Translations under genes and position numbers: made by a program
Notes under the pieces: model-generated
What the model saw: the letters and a program-made list of their open reading frames with translations, nothing else
Database searches by the model: none
What the model was told of the DNA's origin: nothing
Part shown: piece after piece, positions 10,177 through 19,218 of the stretch
Position numbering within the stretch: the stretch's first letter is position 1
How the letters are laid out: every line of letters begins with the position of its first letter
Assembly: GCF_002874965.1 (NCBI RefSeq)
Contig: NZ_CP025624.1
Location: 1,612,001 to 1,676,000, forward strand
DNA length: 64,000 bases
Direction of reading: 5' to 3'
Source: Pseudomonas sp. NC02
GTDB taxonomy: Bacteria > Pseudomonadota > Gammaproteobacteria > Pseudomonadales > Pseudomonadaceae

Positions 10177-11016
10177 TCACGGGCTGTAATACCCCACAGC
10201 CACCATGAAATGTCCGGTTTTGCGCAAATACGCATGCTTGTTCTCAACCTTTCCGGTCACCGGATTTTTCCAGCGGTACTTGTATTCCCCCTGATCCTGC
10301 TCGGCCATGACCGCCAGGATCGGCTCACCCACCGGCTTCCCGTCGGGATCCTTGATCTTGCTGAAATCCGTATTCACCAGCCGCGGAGTCGTGCCATGGG
10401 CCACGTAGCGCTGGGTGTCGAGGTCAACCACAAACACATACAAATCGTCCTGTAGAAAACCACCCTGCATGGCGTTGATCGCATTGAGCGTCCCAACCGG
10501 GTCTTTCTCCAGCGCCTTGACGGCTTTGTTTCGCAGCGCTCTGGCATGTTCCGGCGTCGCCCGCGGCAGGTAGTAGCCAACGGCCAAAATCCGCTGCCCG
10601 ACGCGCTGGTAATACACATGTTTGCGTTCCACCTTGCCGTCATTCCAGTTCTGCCACCGGTAATCGGCCTGCTGGATGCCACTGCCTTCCGGCACCGTCA
10701 ACGCCTCCTTGAACGACTTGTTCAAATCCGGCCCCAGTACCTCGGAAACATCGCGCCCGATCAACGCAGAAGAGGGCCCGCCACTCGCCAGCAGCACGCC
10801 CTTGGTGTTGACCACGAACACGTAACGGTCCTGATCGACGAATTCACCCTGGCGGCTGAACGCCGCAAAAGCCTTGTCACCATTCGTCTGGTAATACGCC
10901 AAGGCCTTTTCCAGCAAGGCCTTGGCGGCTTGGGCATCCGCCTCCTCAGCGGTGGCGGCGTGCACCTGGCCAACACATAACAGCAGCAGCCAGGTGGCTC
11001 GGAGCATTGCCTTCAT
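10177..11016 (-). CDS. Periplasmic tandem Cache-domain protein without output domain
   Basis: A 279-residue protein with a signal peptide (MKAMLRATWLLLLCVGQVHA) and two homologous sensor modules. The first has FVDQDRYVFVVNTKGVLLASG, RWQNWNDGKVERKHVYYQRV and ILAVGYYLP; the second has FLQDDLYVFVVDLDT, YRWKNPVTGKVENKHAYLR and FMVAVGYYSP. These are Cache (calcium channel/chemotaxis receptor) folds, normally the ligand-binding part of chemoreceptors or histidine kinases. Here there is no second transmembrane helix and no signalling domain, so it may work as a soluble binding protein. GAGGGAC upstream of the ATG at 11016 sets the start. It lies 55 bp downstream of cynS on the same strand, so co-transcription is possible. 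Confidence 0.85.
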   Translation of the reverse strand: MKAMLRATWLLLLCVGQVHAATAEEADAQAAKALLEKALAYYQTNGDKAFAAFSRQGEFVDQDRYVFVVNTKGVLLASGGPSSALIGRDVSEVLGPDLNKSFKEALTVPEGSGIQQADYRWQNWNDGKVERKHVYYQRVGQRILAVGYYLPRATPEHARALRNKAVKALEKDPVGTLNAINAMQGGFLQDDLYVFVVDLDTQRYVAHGTTPRLVNTDFSKIKDPDGKPVGEPILAVMAEQDQGEYKYRWKNPVTGKVENKHAYLRKTGHFMVAVGYYSP

Positions 11017-11071
11017 TACCCGTCCCTCGATCTTGTTGGTGTGCCAAGAGCGTAGACGGTTTGCCGGCAAA

Positions 11072-11542
11072 TCAGAACGGTTTGGTCGGCAGGTATTTGC
11101 CATCCAGGGTGATCACCGCGCGGGAGCCGCCGTCCGGGTCTTCGACCTTCTTGATGTCCAGCTTGAAGTTGATCGCGCTGATGATGCCGTCGCCAAATTG
11201 TTCGTGCACCAGGGCCTTGAGGGTCGAACCGTAGACCTGCAGCATTTCATAGAAACGGTACATGGTCGGGTCCGTCGGCACGCCGCCCGGGAAGCTGCCG
11301 CGCAGGGGCACGGTTTGCAGCAGGCGGCTGGCGTCCTGGTCGAGGCCAAGCTTGTCGCAGACCACATCGGCAGCGTCCTTGGGCAGCGGATGCTGGCCGA
11401 GCAGGGCGGCGGTGACGAACGCCAGGCTCAGGCCGGTGCCGTCGGTGAGGTCCTGCCATGACAGGTTCTTGCGCGCCTTGATGTCGATGACGGTGTCGGC
11501 CAGGGCCAGGCGTGGGGATTGGGCGAATTGGGATTGCAACAT
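11072..11542 (-). CDS. cynS: Cyanase (cyanate hydratase)
   Basis: A 156-residue enzyme converting cyanate and bicarbonate to ammonia and CO2, acting as a cytoplasmic decamer in the characterised homologue. The catalytic triad is at exactly the E. coli positions: Arg96 and Glu99 in MYRFYEML, and Ser122 in DGIISAINF. The N-terminal helical domain (residues 1-85) and the C-terminal domain end as in the family ([14 protein letters not shown]). The ATG at 11542 follows a GAGGACATCACC leader. It lies 29 bp after cynT, in the order cynT-cynS under divergent cynR. No CynX-type transporter is present; the next gene is the Cache protein. Confidence 0.97.
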   Translation of the reverse strand: MLQSQFAQSPRLALADTVIDIKARKNLSWQDLTDGTGLSLAFVTAALLGQHPLPKDAADVVCDKLGLDQDASRLLQTVPLRGSFPGGVPTDPTMYRFYEMLQVYGSTLKALVHEQFGDGIISAINFKLDIKKVEDPDGGSRAVITLDGKYLPTKPF

Positions 11543-11571
11543 GGTGATGTCCTCTTGGGTTTGAATAAGGT

Positions 11572-12213
11572 TCAGGCGGCGTGGGCACGGGTGGCCGGGT
11601 GGTCGAGCAGCGACACGAAGCGCCCGCTGCGGCCATCCAGGGCGTCGATGGCGCCGCTTTCGATGTCGTAGACCCAGCCGTGCAGGCTCAGCCGGCCTTG
11701 TTCCAGGGCCAGGGCCACGGAAGGGTGGGTCTTGAGGTTGGCCAGTTGGGCGACCACGTTTTCCCGTACCAGCGAGTTCAGCCGGTCGGCATCCGATGCG
11801 TGAGTGCGGGCGGCATTGATCACCTTGGCCGACTCGGCGTGGCGCAGCCAGTTGGCCACGGCGGGCAAGTGGTCGAGGCATTTGCAGGTGGAGATCGCGG
11901 TCATGGCACCGCAGTCGGAGTGGCCGCAGATCACGATGTCGCTGACGCCGAGAACGGCTACTGCGTATTCGACGGTGGCCGACACGCCGCCAGGCTCCGG
12001 CCCGTAGGACGGGACGATGTTGCCGGCGTTACGGATCACAAACAGGTCACCGGGTTCCTGCTGGGTCAGCAGTTCCGGGACTACGCGGCTGTCGGAACAG
12101 GACACGAACAACGTGCCGGGGTTTTGCGTGGTAGCCAGGTGTTTGAACAGGTCGCTGCGTTGAGTGAAGGCTTCACCCTGGAACTTGCGGAAGCCGTCGA
12201 TGAGATCTTGCAT
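11572..12213 (-). CDS. cynT: Beta-class carbonic anhydrase of the cyanate operon
   Basis: A 213-residue beta-carbonic anhydrase. The zinc site is Cys39, His98 and Cys101 (CSDSR and HSDCGA), with the Asp41-Arg43 dyad, at the same numbers as E. coli CynT. It replaces bicarbonate lost as CO2 during cyanate breakdown. The start at 12213 is set by AAGGAGAACCACC directly upstream; the longer open frame to 12327 would run into the cynR promoter. First gene of cynTS. Confidence 0.96.
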   Translation of the reverse strand: MQDLIDGFRKFQGEAFTQRSDLFKHLATTQNPGTLFVSCSDSRVVPELLTQQEPGDLFVIRNAGNIVPSYGPEPGGVSATVEYAVAVLGVSDIVICGHSDCGAMTAISTCKCLDHLPAVANWLRHAESAKVINAARTHASDADRLNSLVRENVVAQLANLKTHPSVALALEQGRLSLHGWVYDIESGAIDALDGRSGRFVSLLDHPATRAHAA

Positions 12214-12325
12214 GGTGGTTCTCCTTGCGTCGCTGATGGGGCAAGGATGGAAGTTTTCAGCTATAGCGTCCAAGACCGGCTTATTATGGTTTCTATAAGT
12301 CATGCCTATAGTTGGAGCGCCTTCC
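12214..12325. promoter_or_regulatory. cynT-cynR divergent operator region
   Basis: This gap contains a palindrome CTATA-N9-TATAG at 12293-12311, which also fits the T-N11-A shape of LysR sites, and an isolated CTATAG at 12261-12266. Together they look like recognition and activation sites for CynR. This is a position-based inference. Confidence 0.5.
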
Positions 12326-13192
12326 ATGTTGCTGCGTCATATCCGCTACCTGCTGGCCGTTGCCGAGCACCGTAATTTCACCCGGGCGGCGGAGGCGCTG
12401 CATGTGTCGCAGCCGACCTTGTCGCAGCAGATCCGGCAACTGGAAGACACTCTCGGTGCGCCACTGCTGGACCGTTCCGGCAGAAGCGTCAGCCTGACCG
12501 ATGCAGGCGAGGCCTATGTGCGGTTTGCGCGCCTGGCCTTGCAGGATCTGCAGGCCGGCACCCGCGCCATGCATGACGTGCAGGACCTGAGCCGTGGCAG
12601 CTTGCGCCTGGCGATGACGCCGACATTTACCGCCTACCTGATCGGGCCGCTGCTGGCGCGATTTAACGGGCTGTATCCGGGGATTACAGTGAGTGTCGAG
12701 GAGCTGACCCAGGACCGCATGGAGGCGGCACTGACGGAGGATTTGCTGGATATCGGCATCGGTTTTACCGGCGAGCATTTGCCGGATATCGAGTGTGAAG
12801 GGGTGTTTGTCGAGGCGTTGAGCGTAGTGGTGAGCGCCGGTCATCCCGGCATTGATCGACAGTCGTGGCTCCAGCAGCCGTTGGTGCTGCTGAATGCCGG
12901 CTTCGCCACGCGTCGCTATATCGATGAGTATTTTCGCAGCCAGGCGGTGAAACCGCTGATTACCATGGAGGCCAATTCCATCAGCGCGATTATCGAAATC
13001 GTACGAAATACGCAGTTGGCGACCATCCTGCCCAGCGCGATTGCCCAGGTGCAGCCGGGGTTGCAGGCGGTGCCGCTGAGCCCGCCGTTGCCGCAACGCA
13101 CGGCGGCGTTGCTCAGCCGCAAGGGAGGCTATCGCAGTGCGGCGTGCAGGGCGTTTGTCGAGCTGGTCAGGGCGCAGCCAGCCACTGATTGA
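12326..13192 (+). CDS. cynR: LysR-type regulator of the cyanate operon
   Basis: A 288-residue protein closely following E. coli Cyn[55 protein letters not shown], and [18 protein letters not shown]. It binds cyanate in the characterised system and activates the divergent cynTS. The ATG at 12326 gives the family N-terminus; an earlier in-frame ATG at 12302 sits inside the presumed operator. The last 26 bp overlap the end of the opposite-strand PheC-like gene. Confidence 0.93.
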   Translation: MLLRHIRYLLAVAEHRNFTRAAEALHVSQPTLSQQIRQLEDTLGAPLLDRSGRSVSLTDAGEAYVRFARLALQDLQAGTRAMHDVQDLSRGSLRLAMTPTFTAYLIGPLLARFNGLYPGITVSVEELTQDRMEAALTEDLLDIGIGFTGEHLPDIECEGVFVEALSVVVSAGHPGIDRQSWLQQPLVLLNAGFATRRYIDEYFRSQAVKPLITMEANSISAIIEIVRNTQLATILPSAIAQVQPGLQAVPLSPPLPQRTAALLSRKGGYRSAACRAFVELVRAQPATD

Positions 13193-13943
13193 TGATGCCG
13201 TCGTACACGCCGGTCACCGTGCTCAAGTGCAGCCACTGGTCCACGTAACTCTTCCATGCGACATCATCGCGGGGCAGCAGGAACGCTTTTTCGCTGTACT
13301 GCATGTACCGCTCGGGATTCACCGCGCACAGTCCCGGCTTGAGCTTCTGCTGATACCGCGCCTCGCTGGCGTCGGTGATCATCACGTCCGCCTTGTTCGC
13401 CAGCAGTTCCTCGAAAATCGTCACGTTATCCGGGAACAGCGTCAGTTGTGCCTTGCCCAAATGCGCCCGCGCAAATACTTCATTGGTGCCGCCCGCAGGC
13501 TCGATCACGCGTACCTGCGGCTGGTTGATCTGCTCCACCGTCTGATAGCGCTGCACATCGGCGCAACGCACCAGCGGGATCTTGCCGTCGACGCCCAATG
13601 GTTGGCTGAAAAACGCCTTTTTCTGCCGCTCCAGGGACACTGAAATACCACCCACCGCAATATCACAGCGCTGGGCCAGGAAGTCCGGCATCAGGGTTTT
13701 CCAGGTGGTCGGCACCCACTTCACCTGCACCGCAAGGCTCTTGGCCAGGGACTGGGCCATCGAAATGTCGATGCCTTCGTAGCTGCCGTCCGGGCGTAAA
13801 TAGCTGTAGGGCTTGTAGTCGCCGGTGGTACAGACGCTCATTTCGCCGCGCTGGAGCACTTCATCCAGACGCGACGCAGGGCTGTCGGCCAGGGCCTGGG
13901 CAGACAGGCCGGCCAGCAGGGAAAGGGTCAGCAATGCTTTCAT
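13167..13943 (-). CDS. PheC-like periplasmic protein: cyclohexadienyl dehydratase or amino-acid-binding protein
   Basis: A 258-residue protein with a signal peptide (MKALLTLSLLAGLSAQALA) and the type II periplasmic solute-binding fold. It resembles P. aeruginosa PheC, the exported cyclohexadienyl dehydratase that makes phenylpyruvate or phenylalanine: TTGDYKPYSY (39-48), GGTNEVFARA (151-160), PDNVTIFEE (171-179), TDASEAR (190-196), and AEKAFLLPRD-type and YVDQWLH motifs. No ABC permease or ATPase gene is adjacent, which favours an enzyme over a transport component. Known: PheC enzymes evolved from amino-acid-binding proteins, so sequence alone does not settle the activity. Confidence 0.75.
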   Translation of the reverse strand: MKALLTLSLLAGLSAQALADSPASRLDEVLQRGEMSVCTTGDYKPYSYLRPDGSYEGIDISMAQSLAKSLAVQVKWVPTTWKTLMPDFLAQRCDIAVGGISVSLERQKKAFFSQPLGVDGKIPLVRCADVQRYQTVEQINQPQVRVIEPAGGTNEVFARAHLGKAQLTLFPDNVTIFEELLANKADVMITDASEARYQQKLKPGLCAVNPERYMQYSEKAFLLPRDDVAWKSYVDQWLHLSTVTGVYDGIINQWLAAP

Positions 13944-14330
13944 GCGGTCGGGTCCTTGGGCATGGGCAGGGCCGCCATTATTTGCAAATGTTTAGCCACG
14001 GCACAACCAAACTCCATCAAGACTGGATTTAACGGCTTAACCTCGCGTGTGAGGCTGCCCGGCATCTCCTTACTGTGAATCCCGCATGGACGGTTCCCCC
14101 GACACACACCCTGAGACATCGCCAGGCGCCACCGCGTCCAGCCGTCCGGATGGTCGTCGAGTCACCGCTGATGCCCTCCCTTCCGAACTCGCCTTCTGGG
14201 CGCTCTGGCACTGCCGCCACGCGCGCCCACCGGACACCTTTCTCCTACGTTGATTTGCCCGAATGGATGCCCCGCGCATCTGCCCGGCAGCGCCCGCGCG
14301 CCTGCCTGACGCGAACGTATGAGAATGCCC
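13944..14330. other. 387-bp gap upstream of the glutamine-synthetase-like gene
   Basis: This stretch holds the start-side regions of the divergent PheC-like and ligase genes. The first 100 bp are relatively AT-rich (promoter-like). A 55-codon open frame at 14086-14253 (MDGSPDTHPETSPG...) has no good ribosome-binding site, and I do not call it a gene. No sigma-54 or other recognisable operator was found. Confidence 0.4.
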
Positions 14331-15704
14331 ATGAGCACGCCCTTTGCCACCCTGCACGAAGCCCAGTCCTTTCTTGAGCAGAACCCGGATATCGAGATGT
14401 TCGAGCTGTTCATCCTCGACAACAACGGTGTGCCTCGCGGCAAACTGCTGCACCGCGATGAACTGCTGGCGGTCTATGAAAGTGGCCGGCCGCTGCCGAG
14501 TACCATCCTCGGCCTGACCATCAATGGCGACGACGTGGAGAACTCCGGGCTGGTCTGGGAAGTCGGTGATATCGACTGCCGCGCCTACCCGGTCAGCGGC
14601 AGTTTGCAGCGCATGCCGTGGCGCCTGATCCCGACGGCAGCAGTGCAAGTCAGCATGCACCCCACCGAAGGCATGCCCGCTACCGTGGCCGATCCCCGGC
14701 ACCTGCTGGCCAGGGTGATTGACGACCTCAAGGCCGACGGCTATTACCCGGTGATGGCGGCGGAGCTGGAGTTCTATTTGCTCGACCAGAAACCCGACAG
14801 CAACGGCCGCCCGCAACCGGCGCGGGATGTCGACGGCGGGCGCCCGCGCTCGACCCAGGTCTACGGCCTGCGGGAGCTGGAGCAGATCGAACCGTTCCTC
14901 GCCGACCTCTACAGCGCCTGCAAACTCCAGGGCATCCCGGCGCGCACGGCGATTTCCGAATACGCCCCGGGCCAGGTGGAAATCACCCTGGAACATCGCA
15001 GCGATGCCCTGCAAGCCATGGACGAGGCGGTGCGTTACAAGCGCCTGGTCAAGGGCGTAGCCCACAAGCACGGGATGACCGCGTGTTTCATGGCCAAGCC
15101 GTTTGACGATCTGGCCGGCACCGGCATGCACATGCACGTCAGCCTGGCCGACCGCGACGGCAATAACCTGTTTGCCAGCGAAGCGCCCGACGGCACGCCG
15201 CTGTTGCGCCACGCGGTGGGCGGCATGCTCAGCACCTTGCTCGACTCGTTGCTGATGTTCTGCCCCAACGCCAACTCCTATCGACGCTTCCAGACCAACA
15301 GCTACGCGCCGCTGGCCGCGACCTGGGGCGTGGACAACCGCACCGTCACGCTGCGGGTGCCCGGCGGGCCGGCGTTTTCCCGGCATATCGAACACCGTAT
15401 CTGCGGCGCCGACGCCAACCCGTACCTCGCGGCGGCCGCGATTCTGGCCGGTATCCACCGGGGCATCCGCGAACAGCGCGACCCCGGCGCGCCGGTGGAA
15501 GGCAACGGTTATGCCCAGGCCAAGGAGTTGCTGCCCACCGATTGGCTGACCACCTTGCGTGCGCTTGAAGGCTCGGTTTGGGCGCGGGAGGCGTTCGGCG
15601 GCGAATTCCTCGGCGTGTACCTGGCGGTCAAGCGGGCCGAATACCGTCAGTTCATGGGCGAGGTGGGCGAGCAGGATTGGCGCTGGTATCTGCACCAGGC
15701 CTGA
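14331..15704 (+). CDS. Glutamine synthetase family ligase (gamma-glutamylpolyamine synthetase-like)
   Basis: A 457-residue glutamine-synthetase-fold protein. Seen: the N-terminal beta-grasp domain (ELFILDNNGVPRGK), then the catalytic domain with the metal ligand motif AAELEFYLLD, the ATP/metal motif GTGMHMHVSL, NSYRRF, and VDNRTVTLRVPGGP. It lacks the adenylylation-site region of true GlnA. Known: pseudomonads carry several such paralogues (PuuA/SpuI-like) that glutamylate putrescine, spermidine or other amines. The substrate is not determinable here. In-frame ATGs at 14319 and 14325 are alternative starts; none has a strong Shine-Dalgarno sequence. Confidence 0.88.
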   Translation: MSTPFATLHEAQSFLEQNPDIEMFELFILDNNGVPRGKLLHRDELLAVYESGRPLPSTILGLTINGDDVENSGLVWEVGDIDCRAYPVSGSLQRMPWRLIPTAAVQVSMHPTEGMPATVADPRHLLARVIDDLKADGYYPVMAAELEFYLLDQKPDSNGRPQPARDVDGGRPRSTQVYGLRELEQIEPFLADLYSACKLQGIPARTAISEYAPGQVEITLEHRSDALQAMDEAVRYKRLVKGVAHKHGMTACFMAKPFDDLAGTGMHMHVSLADRDGNNLFASEAPDGTPLLRHAVGGMLSTLLDSLLMFCPNANSYRRFQTNSYAPLAATWGVDNRTVTLRVPGGPAFSRHIEHRICGADANPYLAAAAILAGIHRGIREQRDPGAPVEGNGYAQAKELLPTDWLTTLRALEGSVWAREAFGGEFLGVYLAVKRAEYRQFMGEVGEQDWRWYLHQA

Positions 15705-15849
15705 AGATGAAGGCGCTGATCACAGACAGTTAACAGACAGGCAGCGGGCTGGATACTGGTTCTGCATTAACGGCGAACAATCCTTCGACCTTTTTTTCAC
15801 GAGACGGTGGTTAAGCTGCGAATGTCTGATCCATTAACAGAGTCGTGTG

Positions 15850-16500
15850 ATGCCGTCGCAACCGCCGTCTTCCATCGAGATTGAATTTGCCGAACGCGCT
15901 GGCCAGCAGCATGCCCTGGTCTGCGCCGACACGCGTCCGCCGGGGCTGTTGCGGCGCCTGGGGTTGTGGCGCGATGAGCAATTGGTGCGCCGTGCACTGA
16001 AGATCGCCGGCGAGCCAGGGCTGATTCTCGACCTGGCGTGCGGCTCCGGGCGCTTTTGGCCGGTGCTGGCCGAGCACAGCAACCGGGTGATCCTGGCGTC
16101 GGACAATTCCCAGGACATGCTCGACCACGCCCGTACCCACCACGCGCCGGGCTTGCTCAAGCGCATCAAGACCTTCCAGGGCTCGGCATTTTCCATCGGC
16201 CTTTCGGCCAACGCGGTGGACTGCATTTTTTGCCTGGAGTTGTTTCGCCATGTGCCAACGGCAGAAGGGCGACTGGCCCTGCTCGGTGAGTTTCATCGGG
16301 TAAGCCGCGACACGGTAATCGTCTCGGTCAACAGCGACAGCGGCTACCGGGCGTTGCAGCCTGGCCCGGCGGCAGTTGCCAGCCACCGGGCGCAAGTGGA
16401 GGCGGAGTTTCGCCTGGCGGGTTTCAAGGTCCTCGGTCAACAGGAGTTCATGCCCGGCTCAGCCATGTGGCGGGTGTATGTCCTGCGTAAGAGAGGATAA
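15850..16500 (+). CDS. Class I SAM-dependent methyltransferase
   Basis: A 216-residue protein with the SAM-binding motif I LILDLACGSGRFWPVLAE, a following acidic strand end (VILASDNSQDML), and motif IV-like VDCIFCLELFRHVP. The fold is the methyltransferase type 11/25 group. The substrate is unknown. The ATG at 15850 directly follows an in-frame GTG at 15847. It lies upstream of rnd on the same strand with a 122-bp gap, so a separate rnd promoter is likely. Confidence 0.82.
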   Translation: MPSQPPSSIEIEFAERAGQQHALVCADTRPPGLLRRLGLWRDEQLVRRALKIAGEPGLILDLACGSGRFWPVLAEHSNRVILASDNSQDMLDHARTHHAPGLLKRIKTFQGSAFSIGLSANAVDCIFCLELFRHVPTAEGRLALLGEFHRVSRDTVIVSVNSDSGYRALQPGPAAVASHRAQVEAEFRLAGFKVLGQQEFMPGSAMWRVYVLRKRG

Positions 16501-16622
16501 GTACCGACTGTCGGACTATTCTTCAGCTCCTATAAGAGTTTTCATGGCGGATGCTGTACTGCGAATGCTCGCAACTCCCTTTCGCGATATATACTGCGCG
16601 CCATTCTTCAAGGGAGAGCCGT

Positions 16623-17756
16623 GTGGCCATCGATATTCACTGGATCTGCGACAACGATAGCCTCGGCCAGCACTGCGCCGAATGGCAGCAGTTGCCATTC
16701 GTCGCCCTCGACACCGAATTCATGCGGGTCGACACTTTTTATCCCATTGCCGGGCTGATCCAGATCGGTGATGGCGTGCGCGCTTACCTGATCGACCCCC
16801 TGACCATCGACAACTGGCAACCCCTGGCCGCCTTGCTGGAGAACCCGGCGGTGATCAAGGTGGTACACGCGTGCAGCGAAGACCTGGAAGTGTTGCTGCG
16901 CCTGACCGGCAGCCTGCCGGTGCCGTTGTTCGACACGCAACTGGCGGCGGCCTACCTGAACCTCGGTTTCTCCATGGGCTATTCGCGGTTGGTGCAAGCC
17001 GTCCTCGATATCGAGTTGCCCAAGGGCGAGACCCGCTCCGACTGGTTGCAGCGGCCATTGTCCGAGACGCAAATCAGCTACGCCGCCGAAGACGCGGTGC
17101 ACCTGGCAGAAGTCTACACACGCCTGCGGCCGAAGCTTTCCGACGACAAATACGCCTGGGTCCTGGAAGACGGTGCCGAACTGGTGGCCAACCTGCGCCG
17201 CGAAGTCGACCCGTACGAGGTTTACCGCGACGCCAAGCTCGCCTGGAAACTCTCCCGTGCCCAGCTCGCCGTATTGCGCGAACTGTGCGCCTGGCGCGAA
17301 CAGCAAGCCCGTGCCCGTGACCTGCCGCGCAACCGGATCATCCGTGAGCACTCGTTATGGCCCCTGGCCAAATCCCAGCCGGATAACCTCGCCGCGCTGG
17401 GCAAGATCGAAGACATGCACCCGCGCACCGTGCGCCAGGACGGCGAGTTCCTGCTGGGCCTGATCAAGCGCGCCGGCAGCGTGCCCATGGACCAGTGGCC
17501 ACCGGCGGTTGCCGAGCCATTGCCGGTGGACGCCGCCACGCTGATCAAGCAACTACGCGCCCTGGGCCAGGCCGAGGCCGAACGCCTGGACATGGCGCCG
17601 GAACTGATGCTGCGCAAGAAAACCCTTGAAGCCCTGGTCAAGAGCGGCTACCCCGAGGGGCCTTACCAATTGCCAGATTCGCTGCGTGGCTGGCGCCGCG
17701 AACTGATGGGCCAGGCGCTGCTGGACAGCCTGGCCACTGCCGGAGAACAGCCTTGA
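16623..17756 (+). CDS. rnd: Ribonuclease D
   Basis: A 377-residue 3'-5' exoribonuclease that matures tRNA and other small RNA 3' ends. Seen: the DEDD exonuclease domain with D30 and E32 in [28 protein letters not shown] (motif II) and [11 protein letters not shown] (motif III), then HRDC-type helical domains from about residue 200 ([22 protein letters not shown]). It starts with GTG at 16623 after AAGGGAGAG. Its stop overlaps the TTG start of ycgL. Confidence 0.96.
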   Translation: MAIDIHWICDNDSLGQHCAEWQQLPFVALDTEFMRVDTFYPIAGLIQIGDGVRAYLIDPLTIDNWQPLAALLENPAVIKVVHACSEDLEVLLRLTGSLPVPLFDTQLAAAYLNLGFSMGYSRLVQAVLDIELPKGETRSDWLQRPLSETQISYAAEDAVHLAEVYTRLRPKLSDDKYAWVLEDGAELVANLRREVDPYEVYRDAKLAWKLSRAQLAVLRELCAWREQQARARDLPRNRIIREHSLWPLAKSQPDNLAALGKIEDMHPRTVRQDGEFLLGLIKRAGSVPMDQWPPAVAEPLPVDAATLIKQLRALGQAEAERLDMAPELMLRKKTLEALVKSGYPEGPYQLPDSLRGWRRELMGQALLDSLATAGEQP

Positions 17757-18046
17757 AACGTATTTGCTCCATCTATCGCAGCCTCAAACGAAACGAGATG
17801 TACCTCTACGTGCTGAAAAGCGATGCACTGGAGCGTGTGCCGGAAAGTCTGCTGGCCGCCTTCGGCAAGCCGCACCACGCCTTCGACCTGGTGCTGAGCC
17901 CGGAGCGCAAGCTGTCCCGCGAGGACATCACCGTGGTTCTGGAGAACCTCGAAAAGCAGGGTTACCACCTGCAAATGCCGCCGGCCGAGGACGAGTACAT
18001 CGAACACTTGCCCGAAGAGCTGCTGCGACGCAATGACCCGATGTGA
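17753..18046 (+). CDS. ycgL: YcgL domain protein
   Basis: A 97-residue conserved gamma-proteobacterial protein ([43 protein letters not shown]). It uses a TTG start overlapping the rnd stop (TTGA), preceded by GGAGAACAGCC, so it is translationally coupled to rnd. The family has no firmly assigned function. The hairpin at 18054 ends the unit. Confidence 0.93.
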   Translation: MKRICSIYRSLKRNEMYLYVLKSDALERVPESLLAAFGKPHHAFDLVLSPERKLSREDITVVLENLEKQGYHLQMPPAEDEYIEHLPEELLRRNDPM

Positions 18047-18053
18047 TCGGTCA

Positions 18054-18071
18054 GTGCCCCGTCCGGGGCAC
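18054..18071 (+). terminator. Hairpin terminator after ycgL
   Basis: A perfect stem of GTGCCCC with GGGGCAC and a GTCC loop starts 7 bases after the stop. The following tract (attcatcaa) is only weakly U-rich. Confidence 0.5.
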
Positions 18072-18163
18072 ATTCATCAATGGAATTCAATTTTTGGCGG
18101 CGGCCGCACGGTACAGTGAACTGGACCGGCGGCCGCCTGCAGTGTTTTTGAAAGGTTTGAACC

Positions 18164-19096
18164 ATGCGCGTTCTGATTGCTGAACACGATCACCCGCTGT
18201 ACGCCCGGCTGCTGCGCGAAGCGGCGCCGGACCTTGAGGTCATGACCAGCGGCGACTCCGCCGAATTGTCGCGCCTGGCGGCCGATTGCCCGGTGTGGCT
18301 GGGCCAGCCGGATCTTCTGGCCACCTTGCTGCGCCAGGGGCACCAGCCACAATGGCTGCAATCCACCTGGGCCGGCATTACGCCGCTGCTGGCCGACGGC
18401 CTGCCGCGGGATTACCGCCTGACCCGCGCCGTGGGCATTTTTGGCCAGGTGATGGCCGAATACGTGCTGACTTACATGCTTGGCCATGAGCGTGAAGTGC
18501 TGGCGCGGCTGGTCAGCCAGGTCGAGCGCAAGTGGGATAACCGCATGGGCCAGAGCCTGGCGGGGCGCAAAGTGCTGATCGTCGGTACCGGTGATATCGG
18601 CCGCAGCGTTGCGCAATTCCTGCAGCCGTTTGGCGTTGAGCTGTACGGCATTGCCAGTGAGGCCCGTGAGCAGGCGCCGTTTGTCGAAGTTGCCGGACTC
18701 GACGCGTTGCCGCGCCTGGTGGGTGAGGTGGACTACGTGGTCAACCTGCTGCCCAACACGCCGAATACCCACGATTTGTACAATGCGGCGCTGTTCAAGC
18801 AGTTCAAGCCGACCGGGTTGTTCATCAATGTCGGGCGCGGTGTGGCGGTGGTCGATGCGGACCTGGTGGAAGCGTTGAAGGAAGGCCATCTGGCCGGCGC
18901 GGTGATTGACGTTTGCCGTCAGGAACCATTGCCACAGCGCCATCCGTTCTGGACCGCCTGGGGGTTGCTGCTGACCGGGCACAGCTCGGCGCCGACTTCG
19001 CCGGGGATGATGGTGCAATTATTTGTCGAGAATTTGCGCGCGTACCAGGCGCAGGAAACGTTGCGCGGCGAAGTGAGTTTCGAGCGCGGTTACTGA
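18164..19096 (+). CDS. D-2-hydroxyacid dehydrogenase (glyoxylate/hydroxypyruvate reductase-like)
   Basis: A 310-residue NAD(P)H-dependent 2-hydroxyacid dehydrogenase. Seen: the Rossmann motif VLIVGTGDIGRSVAQFL, and the catalytic Arg in INVGRGVAVVD, Glu in DVCRQEPLP and His in LLTGHSSAP. The short catalytic domain (residues 1-100) and length match the GhrA-like group that reduces glyoxylate or hydroxypyruvate. It is monocistronic, ended by a strong hairpin at 19108. Confidence 0.9.
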   Translation: MRVLIAEHDHPLYARLLREAAPDLEVMTSGDSAELSRLAADCPVWLGQPDLLATLLRQGHQPQWLQSTWAGITPLLADGLPRDYRLTRAVGIFGQVMAEYVLTYMLGHEREVLARLVSQVERKWDNRMGQSLAGRKVLIVGTGDIGRSVAQFLQPFGVELYGIASEAREQAPFVEVAGLDALPRLVGEVDYVVNLLPNTPNTHDLYNAALFKQFKPTGLFINVGRGVAVVDADLVEALKEGHLAGAVIDVCRQEPLPQRHPFWTAWGLLLTGHSSAPTSPGMMVQLFVENLRAYQAQETLRGEVSFERGY

Positions 19097-19107
19097 CAGC
19101 GCGAAGG

Positions 19108-19129
19108 CCCGGCAACGCGTGTTGCCGGG
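19108..19129 (+). terminator. Strong hairpin after the 2-hydroxyacid dehydrogenase gene
   Basis: A perfect 9-bp stem CCCGGCAAC/GTTGCCGGG with loop GCGT begins 11 bases past the stop. It insulates the following large gene from upstream transcription. Confidence 0.7.
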
Positions 19130-19218
19130 CGCTTACAAATTTCTGCAAACACTAATCAGATGTTCGTTTCGCAGGCCGTATGTGAGGCTCGTACCCCTCT
19201 CCAGATGGGTACATTCTC

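Noticed and set aside
14191..14215. TGGCAC as the -24 half of a sigma-54 promoter upstream of the ligase gene.
   Set aside because: No matching TTGC at the correct -12 spacing.
14086..14253. A 55-codon frame before the glutamine-synthetase-like gene.
   Set aside because: No ribosome-binding site and a composition typical of random GC-rich frames; left as a note in the gap.
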